The translations under genes were made by a program, and so were the position numbers. Under the pieces are notes generated by a model. It worked only from the letters and a program-made list of their open reading frames with translations, ran no database searches and had not been told where the DNA came from. Below are positions 11,975 through 24,190 of a stretch of 64,000 nucleotides of DNA, in pieces. The first letter of the stretch is position 1. Each line of letters starts with the position of its first letter. Location of the stretch: positions 1-64,000 of the forward strand of contig BGZK01000018.1 in NCBI GenBank assembly GCA_005406025.1, read 5' to 3'. This DNA is from Eumeta japonica (lineage: Eukaryota; Arthropoda; Insecta; Lepidoptera; Psychidae).

Positions 11975-12301
11975 AATGTCACAACGCCAGAGGCAAAAAA
12001 GGCTACGCTCCTGCATATGGACGGCTTATGCCTGCCGAAGACTTATTAAAACATACCAGAAACAGCAACAAATGGTGAAGATGTGTACACACTGGCTGTC
12101 AAACAATTAGACAAATACTTTTCCCCCAAACAAAGACGTGTTTTTGAATGCCATCTCTTTAGACTAGTTAAACAGGACGTAGAAGAGGAATTTAACAAGT
12201 TTCATGCCAAGCTTAAATATCAGTGCTTTAAACGCAAGTTCGCCTCGCCCGAAGAGCATGTGATTGACCAAATCACTGAAAAGTGTGAGTCAGTTGAATA
12301 A
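11975..12301 (+). pseudogene. gypsy gag capsid-like remnant
   Basis: Begins with TTPEAKKATLLHMDG (about 11981-12022), a stop near 12048, then an open frame 12083-12301. That frame contains LDKYFSPKQRRVFECHLFR and a cysteine-containing segment followed by HVIDQITEKC, the typical capsid C-terminal pattern in insect gypsy elements that encode an Asp/Glu-rich linker here. Ends at TAA 12299-12301. Confidence 0.75.
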
Positions 12302-12319
12302 AAGAAAAAAAAATTATCT

Positions 12320-12619
12320 CTCGGGGATGACGTCACACTAGACAAAATTATTATTGAAGCTTATAGTTCAGAAACCATTCACCGGCGACTTAATAATTTC
12401 AATCTTTTTACACCTAAAGACTTGTTGATAAATCAAGAGGTAGCCGTAAGAAGAAAGTCGAATCACGCTCCGTGTTCACGTTGTGGTGGAAGCCACCCTT
12501 ACGATATCAGGCATCGCTTGGCTATACACAAAAAATATCTGAAAAGTGGATTTGTCGAACATTTCCGCAAATATTGCAGAACTAGAGCAACCAAACGCAA
12601 AAACGATTATCCAACTTAA
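12320..12619 (+). pseudogene. gypsy nucleocapsid/zinc-knuckle remnant
   Basis: After a frameshift the frame reads LSLGDDVTLDKIIIEAYSSE and then an open segment 12422-12619 with CSRCGGSHPYDIRH...YLKSGFVEHFRKYCRTR. This corresponds to two CCHC-type knuckles in which several Cys and His positions are lost. The basic tail RATKRKN is typical of nucleocapsid. Confidence 0.65.
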
Positions 12620-12649
12620 TCTGAAAATCCCACAAAAATCAAGTCTAAA

Positions 12650-13714
12650 TCAAAACATGAAGAAGTTAATTACATTTTTCATTTTGATGACTCCATATCA
12701 TGTTTACTTGGAAACGTTAATGTTGACATGCTAATAGATGTGGTAGTAAATGTAATATTACTAACGATGTTACTTGGAAAACTCTCAATAGTAAAGGTGT
12801 ATTGTAATAGTGTTGAAAGTTAATTTTAAAACCCGAATAATAAATTCGTGGCTTACAGAAGTCAACAGCAACTAACAGTCTTAGGGTGTTGTGATTCCAA
12901 TATAACACTTAACAACAGATCTAAGTTGGACAAGTTAACGTTTTACATGGTAAAAAGTGGTACTAAGAACTTACTGCCGAAAGATACTGCAATCAAACTT
13001 AGCGTCTTGAGAGTAGGTGTAGGACTGAACGCAGTCGAAGGTACATTCCTCAAAATTAAAGATATACAAATACATATTCCAATCAATAAGTCCATCATAC
13101 CAGTTTTTCAACCTTGTCACAGAGTCCTCATTCCCCTAGAATCTAAAATTAATAAGAAAATTAAAGAGATTATTAATACAGATATTATAGAGTCTGTTAA
13201 TGGCCCATCGGATTGGATTTCTCCTTTATTACCTGCTCTCAAAGGTGATGGGAATGTTAGGATGCAAGACATGAGACGAGCTAATCGCGCTATTATAAGA
13301 GAAAAACGTCCATTACCTATCATGGAACAGCTAATTCCCAAGTTTAGAAAAGCTAAGACATTTTCGAAATTAGATTTGAAAAATTCATTCCATCAATTAG
13401 AATTAGGTGAAGATAATAGGCACATTACAACCTCCATTTGTAGTCAAGGCCCATTCGTATACAAGCGTGTCATGTTCGGTATCTCTTGCGCTCTTGAATA
13501 TTTTCAAAAAAACTTTGAAAGGGTTTTATTATCCTGTGAAGGAGTAGTAAAGGTTATCAACGATATTGTCGTATTTGGAAGCAACGAAGGCGAACATGAG
13601 ATGAGACTCAAGAAAGTTCTACAGGTTTTAAAAGCAAACAATATCCTATTAAATGACGTCAAATGCTGTTATGAAGTAAAAAGTATAGAATTTCTCAGTG
13701 TAACAATATACTGA
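12650..13714 (+). pseudogene. gypsy protease and reverse transcriptase remnant
   Basis: The protease region starts near 12655 (YIFHFDDS) with VDMLIDVVVN at 12722-12751 where the active site LIDSG is expected, so DSG is destroyed by a frameshift. A 288-codon frame (12848-13714) then carries the protease C-terminus and RT. Residues 122-127 read WISPLL and 137-145 read RMQDMRRAN, one residue shorter than usual. Motif A is FSKLDLKNSFHQ at about 172, retaining the catalytic Asp. Motif B is MFGISCALEYFQ at about 209. Motif C reads VINDIV near 235 in place of YLDDIV, so the first Asp of the DD pair is Asn. The frame ends at SIEFLSVTIY, where FLGH would begin the next segment. Confidence 0.85.
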
Positions 13715-14078
13715 TATAGAAAAATGTTATAATAAATAGAAAAAAAGTTTTCAGTATATTATTACACGTGGTTGTTTTTATTAAAATCTTCTTTACTTTC
13801 AAAAGAAAAATATTATGTTATTCAGAATTTGTTTATAACAAATTGTTAATTTAATATAAAATTAAATTGTCGATAATAATTTCTTTTTTGTTACTCTATT
13901 AAGGAATGCTAATTATGATTTTTGAATAATAAAGAATTTCTTGATTAATTATTTAAACAATAGTAATCTAAAAAAACGTTTTGAAACAATTAAAAACAAT
14001 TTTTAAGTAATTATTTTATCTAGACAAAATGATTAAAATTTTTGAAATGAAACTTCTAATGCGACTTCCAGCAAGGTT
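13715..14078. other. AT-rich non-coding DNA
   Basis: Follows the truncated retrotransposon; no LTR or other signal seen. Confidence 0.5.
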
Positions 14079-14096
14079 GCGTTAAACGTTTAACGC
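14079..14096. repeat. Perfect 18-bp palindrome
   Basis: GCGTTAAACGTTTAACGC, no spacer, at the edge of a more GC-rich patch (14050-14260) that also has a GA-rich simple stretch (14273-14300). Confidence 0.85.
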
Positions 14097-14259
14097 TGTC
14101 ATGGAGGGGTATGAAAACACTGTTGCATTTAACGCTCAACGCTCCTAAGGAGGGGGAATAGAAAGAGACAGAGCGAGAGTGAATGCGTAGCACTCGAACA
14201 CATGCCCATAGTATACCTGTTACAGGCCAGCGCGAGCGTTACCAACAAGTAGTGTCCAA

Positions 14260-17200
14260 TGTCCCAACGCAAGAGAGAGAAAGAAAGAAAGATACACAAA
14301 GGTAGAAAGTATGAAAGAAAAAGAGAGTGAGTCGGTAGATTTCATCTCGCAATTGTTTTTCGCCATTGTAACGTGCGACGAAAAACGTTATTTCTACCTC
14401 TTCTTATTTTCATTTTCACATTACGAAGGTTCACTTCTTCCGTGCGTCGAGACTCCACATACTATTTTTTTTCAAAAACATTACACTAGTCTATTTGTTT
14501 ATAAACAATTTGTCAACAAATGACGTGAATTTTTGTTTCCAATGTTATTTAATGCCATTGTTAAATGTAAAAAAGGTAATAACAAAACATTTAAAAATGA
14601 ATATTTTTAACGATATTATTTGGAATTTTAATTTTTTGTTAATTTAGAAAAATTATAATAAATAAAATATACAACTTTAAGAAACTGTTATTGGAGGAAC
14701 TTGTTAAGTATGTATTTAAAAAGAACTATCTAAGTCGTATCAAGGGCTACCTAAGAAGCACAAAATTCATAGATCAATTATTTAAACTTTTATGTCGCTT
14801 TTTATGACAACAGACGCTGGTGGAAAATTTGTTAATTAGCCATTGCATAACTTTTTGGAAAAAATAGATTTTTTTTTTCTTTCGGGGCTGTATTTCTTGA
14901 AGTATTCTGATGATACCATAATTTTTTTGAATTTTGATATTAATAACAATATTATAAAAAAAAAACTTATGTGCTATACTCTCATCAGCGGCAGCGCGCC
15001 CACGCCGAGCTGGCTGCGCGGAGCCTTATTTTCAGCGCTAAATAAAAATTATAAATAATGGAGGTAGAATTCCAACAGTTAAAACTTTTCGTTAGAAAAC
15101 TTTCTCTTCTATAATAAACGTTTTTGATAATTTCTAAAATATGAATAATTTTCGAGTTATAGGCAAAAAACTCAATACCTTTTTTTTTCATCATAATTTA
15201 TTTATAACTTTTGCAATTTTTTGTATACAGTAAACTCCTTAAAAACCTTTTTCTAGACGTCATTCCGAATCCAATGAGCTATCTCAAATATTTTTAAAAG
15301 CTTTGTCAAGAATTTTCACGATTTTGAACTTGTCGAACAGACTACAAAGCCTCATATTTTTTTTTCAGAAGAGTGATTATAAAAGCGATCAAAATAGTAA
15401 ACTTTATATAGAATTTGATCACGTATAGTAAAGTCTATAACAATATAGTAGAAACCTTCCCTTGAGTTATTTTAAACTTAAAATAAACCGTAAATTTCAA
15501 TGGCGAGGGTTTCATAAAACAGTTTCGCACTACTAACGCGGAGTCATGAACGCAATTTTCCTACAAATCTAGATAACTTTATGAACAGAAAAGCCCGGCC
15601 GTAGCCGCCACGGCAGCAGCGCTCACCTGCGGTGTGAAACGTTGTATAGAAGTATCTACAGCACCTGCTGTTTCTAGTAAAATTTGTGTATGCTCTGAGT
15701 ATACTAGTAACTTTAAACGTCTATGTACTTAGGCTTTTATTCTGTTAACTTTACTGCGATGGTTTTAATTTGTATTACAATATTGCATATTACAAGTTTT
15801 TGTTACAAAATTTCATGAATTTACAAGAATATTTATTGAGAACATATAAATCGGCTAAGGAAACATACGATTTTTTAATACATAATCCTCTATCTCGAGT
15901 AGTTCTCGGTAATATTTTTTTTTTACTAATCCCACTTACAATAATCTCTGGTTATCGCATGCCCACTTGTCCCTTAAAAATGCTATAATAAACCTACCAA
16001 TAACGATAAAGCAAAATATCATCAGAATACATTGCGTTAATTTGAAAAATTTTCATACATTTGTGTACGCAAATCTATATATAAAATTAAAATCATTATT
16101 AAGATAGCCATGACCTTACATCTATTAAAAACAGCAAATTTATAGATTTTTAAATTAAATATCTGCGTGTATCTCGCAAATTAATAAAGTAAAAATTATG
16201 AAGCTTTAATCTAGCTATCCTTTTGGTATTTTTTTAATTATTAAAGAGCGTCTTCCACCACGCCCTTTTTAACACACTTTTAATTGAAAGTCACTTTTAA
16301 AATTAATTTTGTTGTAGTGTCTTCTTCTTTAACCCAAACAAACGTTGAAAGGAACACGTGAAACTCGAATTTTATTTTAAGAACGACTTTTTGTTAAATG
16401 ACAATTTATAGGAGATGGTGGAAGAGACTCTGAGATTTTAAACGCATAATGTTAGCTTGAATATTTTCAATAAGAGAGTAATTGTAATTATTTCTGTAAA
16501 CTTAAATTTATATCAGAATTACAATTTGTATATGAAATTGGGCTAAATTTCTTACTCGCACTATTAATATTGGAATTTCTATATCTTTCAGTATAAACTT
16601 GATAAGTATTGACATATATTTTAATTAAACAACTATGATTTATCGAATTAAGTTCTAAAGTATAATGCATTTTGTTTCACTAGACCTACCGAACGAAACT
16701 AGGAAACTTTGATTACCTTTTTGGCGTAAACTCAGTAAGTTTTGATATTTTCTTTCTTTGAAATAAGCTTAATTTACCGAAATAAAGCCTAAAGGATAAT
16801 ACTATTTTCTTTTCTAAACCTACCAACTAAGGGCAACAAGCTACTATTAATTTCAGTCGACCCAAAACCTTCCGTTGTGGCAATACCGAAATCTTAGGTT
16901 TTTGTTCTACGGCTCCAAAGAAAACCAAGTTCTTCCTATTTTAAAGGGTTTCTGTTTGTCACTTACTGACTTTTTCGCCGATCAAAATGTTTATGTTCTA
17001 CGGCCCACATGATCGTTTACCTCTTATGAATACTACAAAAAAAACCAGACAAGTATGAGTTCAACAGGCATGCAAACAGTCCCGTACGTTGAACATGTAT
17101 CATATTTTTTTTTTAATCTGATCATATTTTGTGGTAACTAAAAAATTGTGTATGGTACCAGAAAATTAGTTAATATTTTGTTTATTGTTGAATTCTATCT

Positions 17201-17730
17201 TATCGTATGTTCTCGATTACGTGGACTAATACTGAGTGATAGAAGGTATTCTGTTATTTAATTTTTTTGGTCTGTCTTTAAGTTTAATATTGCATCGAAA
17301 TTATACAAAATCTTCTAAAAACTGACACTATATATAGTGAGGGCCAGTTTTAACTGGATAATGAAACGAAAAAAACTGTACATAGATTTTTTCTATGAAC
17401 TATAAGAAATATTTTTTTCATAATTTAAACGTAGTAATTTCGGAAATAAAGAAGACAGTGATGAATTTTCATCCGTTTTCTTAGGAAACTTGAAAACAAT
17501 TTAATTTGATATTATAAAGAATATGTATTCAATACCCGCATAAAACGAACTTTCATTTGGTACGTCTCATGTTACAGTTTGCAATTTTTTTTTAATTGTC
17601 TAGTTTGTGTCGTAAAAGTGACTGCCATATTTAAAATTCCTTTATTTACGTTATACGCCCGTTTCTGACTCACAGACACATATGTGTACTAAATGTCAAA
17701 TTAATCAGCACAGTAAGTTCAGAACAAATC
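14260..17730. other. Non-coding DNA, repeats not identified
   Basis: AT-rich, with short GC-rich patches at 14985-15035 and 15590-15650. A possible weak inverted pair, GTCTTCCACCACG near 16250 and its partner near 16420-16437 (about 14 of 17 positions), might be the ends of a tiny MITE. No protein frame recognised. Confidence 0.35.
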
Positions 17731-17734
17731 ATCT

Positions 17735-17820
17735 GTGACAGACGGACAGACAGACAAACAGATGCACGGTAATGCTATAAGGGTTCCAATTTTTCATTTG
17801 GAGGTACAAAACCTTAAATC
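17735..17820 (-). repeat. GGTTCCG-family repeat fragment
   Basis: Read on the minus strand it gives AAGGTTTTGTACCTCCAAAT, then GGAACCCTTATAGC and a CTGTTTGTCTGTCTGTCCGT run, the order seen in the better-preserved copy at 20368. Short and diverged. Confidence 0.55.
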
Positions 17821-18319
17821 CTTAATTCCTATTCTACATGACTTTGTATTAATCATTTCACTTTGCGGTTTCAATCATCATTTCTAATATGTAAGAAAAA
17901 CGTGTGCAATATGGTTTATCGAAATTCATATTAATTTTTTCTCTTCAATACGTATCTTTTTCTTCTCCTTTTGTCAACCGCTTCTCTTTTTCTGTTCTCC
18001 GTTAGGTACCTACTGACTAACTTCAGTGTAATTTACAAATAACTATTGAACATACTTCACACTTTTTACGTCTACACGTGTAGTCTCTGATATGCAATGA
18101 AAGAATGTGGAGTAGAAAAAATTTTCGAAATATGCAAACTCAAATATTCAATAGTGACTAAGGTCGAATTCCGACCATCGGGCGTTCACAAGTTTTTAGA
18201 ATATCGGCACTGGAGCATAAACTATTCTGAATATTACCGAAAAACTGTATTTAAATTTACCAAACAGTGAAAGTTTTAAAGCAAGACCCTTCAAATTTAT
18301 TTCAGTATACGAGAGCCCA

Positions 18320-18622
18320 ACTGCCACACGTTCTGCTACACAACTCCGATTCTACTGGCACACAATCCCGATCTCGAACTACATCTCTCTTTATTCCGAC
18401 GCCAGGCATAATTCCGTTCATAGTCCTTCCTTATCAGTCGCTGCTATTTTCTCATACTTATGCATTTTTTTTTATTTGGGATACGTTGGTATCATATTTC
18501 ATATATTGCAGCAGATATTCAAAGTCCATTCTAAATTTGATTGCAATCCTTTTAGCCGTTTAGACGACTAGCCTAGACAAACTGACGGACATACAATTCA
18601 ATTTTATTATATGTATAGATTA
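18320..18622 (+). repeat. Repeat with degenerate TCCCGAT array and retroposon-like tail
   Basis: A short run of diverged ACTCCGATTC/TCCCGATCTCG units (18340-18410) is followed by a tail with TTTAGCCGTTTAGACG, GACAAACTGACGGACATAC and TTATTATATGTATAGAT. In my memory that tail is widespread at the ends of non-autonomous elements in insects. Family and class are not certain. Confidence 0.45.
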
Positions 18623-19079
18623 TATCGCATACGCTCTTAATAAAATATTTCGTGTAGTGTAGAAAAGACCGTATTACGGATATTATTAAGTGTGTCTATA
18701 CATAGACGTTCATAACCTAGGTACTTTATAGGTTACGACTGACCACCGAGTACGATAATACAGAAATTCCCTGATGGCGTATGCAAAAAAAAATCTAAAA
18801 ACCGCTTATGCCGCACGAAATGGAACATATTTTTCGTATCATATGCGAAATGGGCTTTTTCGATTCGATATCCTAATCCGATTAAAGATTACATACAGAT
18901 ATCCGGTGATCTTTTTAGATTGCTGAACCCGAAAGAAAAAATAACGTACGACACAGGGGAAAAAAAGAGGACTTATCGCTCTACATTTTTATGTTAACAT
19001 TGCGCACCCGCTCGCATATAGGTGAAACGTGAGTCAGTACGCAAATTAGCATATTAGATCTTCGATATCCACTCCTGTG

Positions 19080-19340
19080 GAGGCCGAGAACATGTTAATA
19101 TCGGAACCTCCAACTATTAAACTTAGATTAGACGCCGACGCCCGGCCGTTACGGGCCCGTTTTCCATAACAGTTGCGCGAGTCGCTTTGGGCGTTTAAAA
19201 CTTGTTAGTGTGTAATGTTTCCCGTAATACCCGCCCGTTTCAGATGTATTCTTATCGCAAAGCGAAATTAAATCAGCGCGCGACGATGGGCTCTTAATTA
19301 GAAACTTTATCGATTTTTTGCGATGGTCTTTATGTTATTG
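19080..19340. other. GC-rich island
   Basis: A sharply bounded CpG-rich block (GACGCCGACGCCCGGCCGTT near 19131, CAGCGCGCGACGATGGG near 19274) containing TAATTAG and TTTAAAAC sites. No coding frame. Candidate conserved regulatory element on composition alone. Confidence 0.4.
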
Positions 19341-19375
19341 AATTCATTATTATTCTCATGTATAACTAGTTTACG

Positions 19376-19540
19376 GCTACGGATTCGCTTCTACGGATCT
19401 CGTGCCTGTTTTCGATTTCAATTCTATTTTCACCGTTCACTCCGATTCCGTTGTGTTCTCAGTTTTTATTAATCCATTTCGTTTCTCGATTACGACCTTG
19501 ATCCCGATCTTATCCTCGTCCTCGTTCACTCGTTATAACG
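19376..19540 (+). repeat. Degenerate TCCCGAT/GATTCCG array
   Basis: Irregular repetition of pyrimidine-rich units such as ACTCCGATTCCG, GATCCCGATCTT and TCCTCGTCCTCG. Two longer arrays of the same composition and strand bias are at 57710-57965 and 63095-63475. Confidence 0.5.
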
Positions 19541-20134
19541 AATAAACGAGAACGAAAATGAGATGAAGATGGTTGTAACTATCGTGCAGTTACAACAAGT
19601 CTGCTGTTTCAGATGTCATTTTGTTTGTATTTCATATATATGTTTCACATATTTAAATTGTAAAGTTGCATACAAATACAATTATTGTTAAGTAAAGTAC
19701 GATAATAATTTTTTTTTTGCTTCGTTTTTATTTTATCAAATCTCGTCATTGTTGTGAACTTAAAACTGAAAGGTGATCTAAAATTCAACCATTTGTTCAG
19801 AAAAAGTTTTTTAAAACGTAGCTTGTTAGGTTGTTCATAACACGCATTCGCTCTGTAAACTTGCTATGGAGTGAATGTGTGCTAATTTTTCTTTTTATGT
19901 TCTACTTTCGTTCATCATTTTAAAACCTTCACCTCCACACTTTCTTTTCTTCTAATATAACTTGATCTTTTTATCGAGTCTCTAGTTTTCAAAAAAGTGC
20001 TTTTTCGTAATAATTTTTAGACCTTTTGAAAATTCGATTTTTAAAATAAGATATAAAATTTGTCTTTAAAGGGCTGAATCTTAACAAACATTAAAATGCT
20101 GAAAACCGAACGTCGCAAATGTTGTTGCAATCTA

Positions 20135-20184
20135 AATGCCTTTTAGACTACTCCACCAATTGGTGGAGTAGTCTAAAAGGCATT
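20135..20184. repeat. Perfect 50-bp palindrome, no spacer
   Basis: Arms 20135-20159 and 20160-20184 are exact reverse complements, centred on CCACCAA/TTGGTGG. No loop at all. Confidence 0.95.
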
Positions 20185-20266
20185 GATATTGCATCTAATA
20201 TCAATTGATATTCAAAATTTGGCATGGCATGGATATGGCATCTAATATCAATTGATATTCAAAATT
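20185..20266. repeat. Direct repeat of 35 bp next to the palindrome
   Basis: 20185-20219 and 20232-20266 differ at one position and each contains the 16-bp palindrome AATATCAATTGATATT. Spacer is TGGCATGGCATG-like. Confidence 0.9.
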
Positions 20267-20367
20267 AAATACTTTTTAACCCAAAAACTACATCAAATAC
20301 CGCAAGCATCTTTTCAATAGATTGTTTCGTTTGAGATATATTTGAAAAATTGCAATTAGGTCATTTT

Positions 20368-20876
20368 TAAGGTTCCGTAGTCAAAGGGTGCCAACGGGAC
20401 CTTATTACTGAGACTCCGATGTCTGTCCGTCTGTCTGTCACAGGGCTCTATTTCTTGAACCGTATGTATTACATTCACCGATTATGTATTACTGTGGCCG
20501 ATATAACAACAAATACTAAAAATAAAATAAAGTTAAAAATTAAGGGGGGTCATCATGCAAGAAACATGTATTTTTCAGCGTTTTTAACTCGATCTTCATA
20601 ATGGCATTAACTAGATACTAGTAACTTTTACAAAATGTATATTACTATAACCACCATCATAACAAATAACAAAAATAAAATAAAGTTGAAAATAGTAAAG
20701 GGCGTTCCCGTAAAAGATACGAGTTTCTTCGGTTTTTATTGCTCGATCTTTATAATGGCCGTACGTACAAACAAACGTCTACCTATCTTATTTTTTACTG
20801 AACTATTTTTAAGACATTTTACGGACGTACGGAACCCTTCATGTACGATTATGACTCACACTTGACCGCTTTTTAT
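20368..20876 (+). mobile_element. GGTTCCG-family non-autonomous element, near complete
   Basis: Begins AAGGTTCCGTAGTCAAAGGG, continues through GTCTGTCCGTCTGTCTGTCA, and ends TACGGAACCCTTC...CACTTGACCGCTTTTT. The start and end share inverted GGTTCCGTA/TACGGAACC. Inside, a block of about 120 bp occurs twice (20485-20606 and 20636-20760), both with AAAAATAAAATAAAG and CTCGATCTT.ATAATGG. No protein is encoded. Related pieces lie at 17735, 24718, 30470 and 52316. I remember this repeat as common in moth and butterfly DNA; superfamily unassigned. Confidence 0.65.
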
Positions 20877-21259
20877 ACTTCCAATAGTTTTGAAAGAAAA
20901 CTCCGATAATTTTAAACTTGAAAATGTAAGTAATAAAAAAAAATATGTTCGTGCCTTCCGAACTTGGAAACATTATTGCTCGAAACAATGCAACAACTTC
21001 TGGGGCTGGCCGGCAAGGTCATCCGTTGCCCATGTTTATGAAATGCCGTATAACTTTTAATGTATATTTTCCGAATTAGATGTCTCCAACCAAAATAAAA
21101 TCCACAACAGAAATTATTCGGTTCAAAGAGAACTGCTCGACTTTCTAAAAAACTTATGAAAGCTTCAAATACACGCGTTATATAACCATATTTAGAAAAT
21201 CTGTCTTTTGCGACATACTTAATCTGCGATAAATACGTTAAAATTAATTAGATATTCGA

Positions 21260-21625
21260 ATACGACCGCACCGGCGGTGATCGCGGACGATCCTGCCTCT
21301 AAATAATTGAGTTTCTACAATTCCCTCCTTAAATCCTTCCCGGGAGGAGAGTCGCCGGAAAAAAAAAAAGGGACAAGAACAAAAGGAAATAGTCGGGGCG
21401 GTCCCCGGGGTGTCGTCGCGCCGGTGCTTAAATCAAATGCTCACCGTTCAAGGAAATTATAAGAACGGAGTATGGATTTACCGTACTCTTTAACTTCCGG
21501 CCAAAGGATAAAAGGATTACACGGGAAAGTTTCGAATTTATTAAAGCGCCTCTTCGCGTTGTTTTCGCCCTTTTCCTTCGTGATTCGTCCCGCGGCCGCG
21601 CGCCTCCGTTTCTGTTGCTATCTAC
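21260..21625. other. GC-rich island
   Basis: Contains CACCGGCGGTGATCGCGGAC near 21270, GGTCCCCGGGGTGTCGTCGC near 21400 and CCCGCGGCCGCGCGCC near 21590. No reading frame or transposon recognised. Candidate conserved non-coding element. Confidence 0.4.
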
Positions 21626-21699
21626 TACATTGCTCGTTGTGTTGATTTGAAAATAAAGTAACCCTAGACTGCGTTGTGTATTGTGTATGTTGACATGTC

Positions 21700-22720
21700 A
21701 CATTTTTTTTTTTTTTGATGAACTTTAAACGGTAAGACCTATCAAATCTAAAGTTAAAATACAAAAAAAAATCTTAGGATGCATTATTAAGTTAGCTTAG
21801 AGGATTCTTTTTTATTTACGTTCAAATATCTTATATAAAATGCAATATAAATCTCCATATAAAATCATTATGTTAAATATGACACAGAAGCAAAATAAAT
21901 TAGCAAAAATGCATTTAACATACATCGGCAACATTTTATATATTCATGGCAGCTTGGCTTATCTTTTTTTTTCCACAATTTCCAATTAAATAATTCTTAA
22001 GTTTATTTATTTCGCTCATTTATTGATAATCGCAAAATTATCTTCTAGATTATTCTCTGAAACACTATTTAACTACATTAAGAAGCCAGTTTTAAATTAA
22101 AAACGTTATTAAAAAAGTGTTGTACATAATAATCAATCAATAAGTCGGACTAATCAAATTACTTATTAATTGTCCAAGTGCCTAAATGTAACATAATATA
22201 TGTCTTTAAATAAAGATTTATCGACTGCTTTTAAAGTTATGTATTTTATCTTCAAATATTTAGCAAACATATTTTTCTATGACAGACGAATGATAATGAG
22301 AAATTAACAAGAAAACGTAGAAAATTAAACTCTGAAAATTAATGTATTAATAAGTAATTGGGCACATACATGAACAAAAAGTGATTATTCTATTTCATTT
22401 TAGTATTTTTTTTTATGAAACATGCGTATTAATATTTAAGCATAAATCAAATGTTGAGCCCCGCATTGAGAATAAAAAAAAGGACGTTTGACCTAAACTG
22501 GACAATTCTCTTTTCTTAATAAGAATTATGTGAACAATCGTGTATGTCAAAAAGACCGTCGTGTTGGGCTCTGGTCACTCCACTGCGTAGACATACTCTC
22601 GCACAATTTTGTATTTCAAATTGAGGGAATTAGAACTTACATAAGCCCTTCCCCATGGCATAGTGCGGTTCGAGGTATATTGACGAACGTTCTCGTGCAA
22701 GCGCTTAGAACGTCCGACGT
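21700..22720. other. Non-coding DNA
   Basis: AT-rich to about 22530. The more balanced 22540-22720 lies directly next to a mariner fragment but its minus-strand frame no longer matches transposase, so it is either heavily diverged or unrelated. Confidence 0.35.
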
Positions 22721-22723
22721 AAT

Positions 22724-23165
22724 ATTTCCAAAAACGGTTCGATTTCATTACGTTTCAATAGAGAATCGCAAATGAGCGCTCGATTCATTAGATTTCTTTA
22801 AGTAAATTCGTACGGGACCCAAGTATCCAGCTTTTTTGTATATCTAGCTTTATTCAAATGAATCAAAACTGTTTTGTGGTCCATTCCTTGCTCCTTAGTT
22901 GTGTCGCAAGAATTAACATGCAGCCCTTGATCTACTTTTAACAAAATATCATTGACTTTACCCATAACAGGTCAGCAAGACTGAGTTTTATCTTTGACAT
23001 CAAAATTACCGGACTGTAAACGTTTGAACCAGTTTTATGCTATTTTTACTGACACTGTATTAGGTCCATAAACGTCATAAATTATTTCGCCTTGTGTCGC
23101 ATTATTCCACTTTTTGTAATAAAGCTTCTTTGGTGGTCAGAAAAACAATAGAAAAATAGCGTGAT
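22724..23165 (-). pseudogene. mariner transposase N-terminal fragment (lineage 2)
   Basis: The minus strand encodes, in largely one frame, VYGPNTVSVKIA then a stop, NWFKRLQSGNFDVKD, KVNDILLKVDQGLHV, HKTVLIHLNKARY, KKLDTWVPYEFT, then LICDSLLKRNEIEPFL. This is the paired helix-turn-helix DNA-binding part and the WVPHEL linker of a mariner transposase of the type fused in SETMAR. Stops follow KIA and TQS.C. The catalytic domain, which should start soon after EPFL, is missing. No TIR was found at either side. It differs clearly from the mariner at 27612, whose linker reads KLCSRWIPH. Confidence 0.8.
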
Positions 23166-23169
23166 ACGT

Positions 23170-24095
23170 TTATCACTTTTATTTTTATATTTAAAAATAT
23201 TATCTATTTAAAGGTATCAAAACTTGCCAGATACAAACAAACACAACTAAAGAAATTTTAATGCAACTTTTTAGTTACAAAATACGAATAAATCTTTTCC
23301 CCGGCCTAATATTATATATAAATAGGCTACAACTACTAAAAGACGTATGAATTAATATTATTCTTTTTTAGTCCAAAACAGTTGTTAATAAAATTCTAAA
23401 ATCACTATATTAACAACAAGGATCAAAAAATAGTGTTCATATTTTATTTTCATTGTCGCTAGTGCAAGTTGTGCACACGATATGCTATTTTCCACAGAAA
23501 TTTCAATAACGAATAGCGAGTAAATAACCCGGAACGTTTGAAGTCCACTCAAATATTGAATATTTGACAAAACATTTTACTGTAAAAAGTTTTAACATAG
23601 AGCTCTGTCGAAATTTATTAGACTATATGATCAAAGTAAATCGCTCGAGGAATCAAACGTTTGACTAGTTTTTGGGACAATAAATTCGATATTAATAATG
23701 CCTAAAAACCAAAGGAGATATCCCGATGAAAAAGATAAACAGCAATCCCGGACCCGCGCTTGATGTATTGCCTTCATGGTTGTCGAGTGCGGCAGTAAGT
23801 AGCCCATAAAAGTATTTTAATATTCTGGCTACACCGTACGCCCGGGGATCTGTTGTTGTTCTAAGTGTATTACTTTACCTCGCAAGAAACTTAAGTACCC
23901 TAATCCGCTTCGCGACTCGAAGCTTTTAACTTACCTTATAACAACGATTTTTAAACTTGGGACGAAATTTATAATTCGCTGGAAGTATATCGAAAGCGTG
24001 TTGTTTAGAATTTATCCAATATCAGTTTAATTATTTTGTTTTTTGTTTTAGATATGCAATCGCGAAACCGTTTTGATCAAATTTTTTCAAGGGAA
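23170..24095. other. Non-coding DNA
   Basis: AT-rich; a somewhat GC-richer patch at 23740-23880. Nothing recognised. Confidence 0.4.
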
Positions 24096-24099
24096 TTAT

Positions 24100-24190
24100 G
24101 AAACTCTGTGTATCTATTTTTAAATTTACACTCATAAATTATTTTTTTGAAACTCTATGTATCTATTTTTAAATTTACGTTCATAAATTT
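24100..24190. repeat. Tandem duplication, period 49 bp
   Basis: GAAACTCTRTGTATCTATTT followed by TTAAATTTAC and TCATAAATT occurs at 24100-24140 and again at 24149-24190 with three differences. Confidence 0.9.

Larger units (their letters stand above)
11940..13714 (+). mobile_element. Ty3/gypsy retrotransposon remnant (gag-pol)
   Basis: Gag capsid, nucleocapsid, protease and reverse transcriptase regions follow in the normal Ty3/gypsy order on the plus strand. Homology stops at the end of RT; there is no RNase H, integrase or recognisable LTR, primer-binding site or polypurine tract. The copy is thus 3'-truncated and, as far as I can see, LTR-less. Gag and pol lie in different frames with several stops. 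Lineage within gypsy is not determined. Confidence 0.85.
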
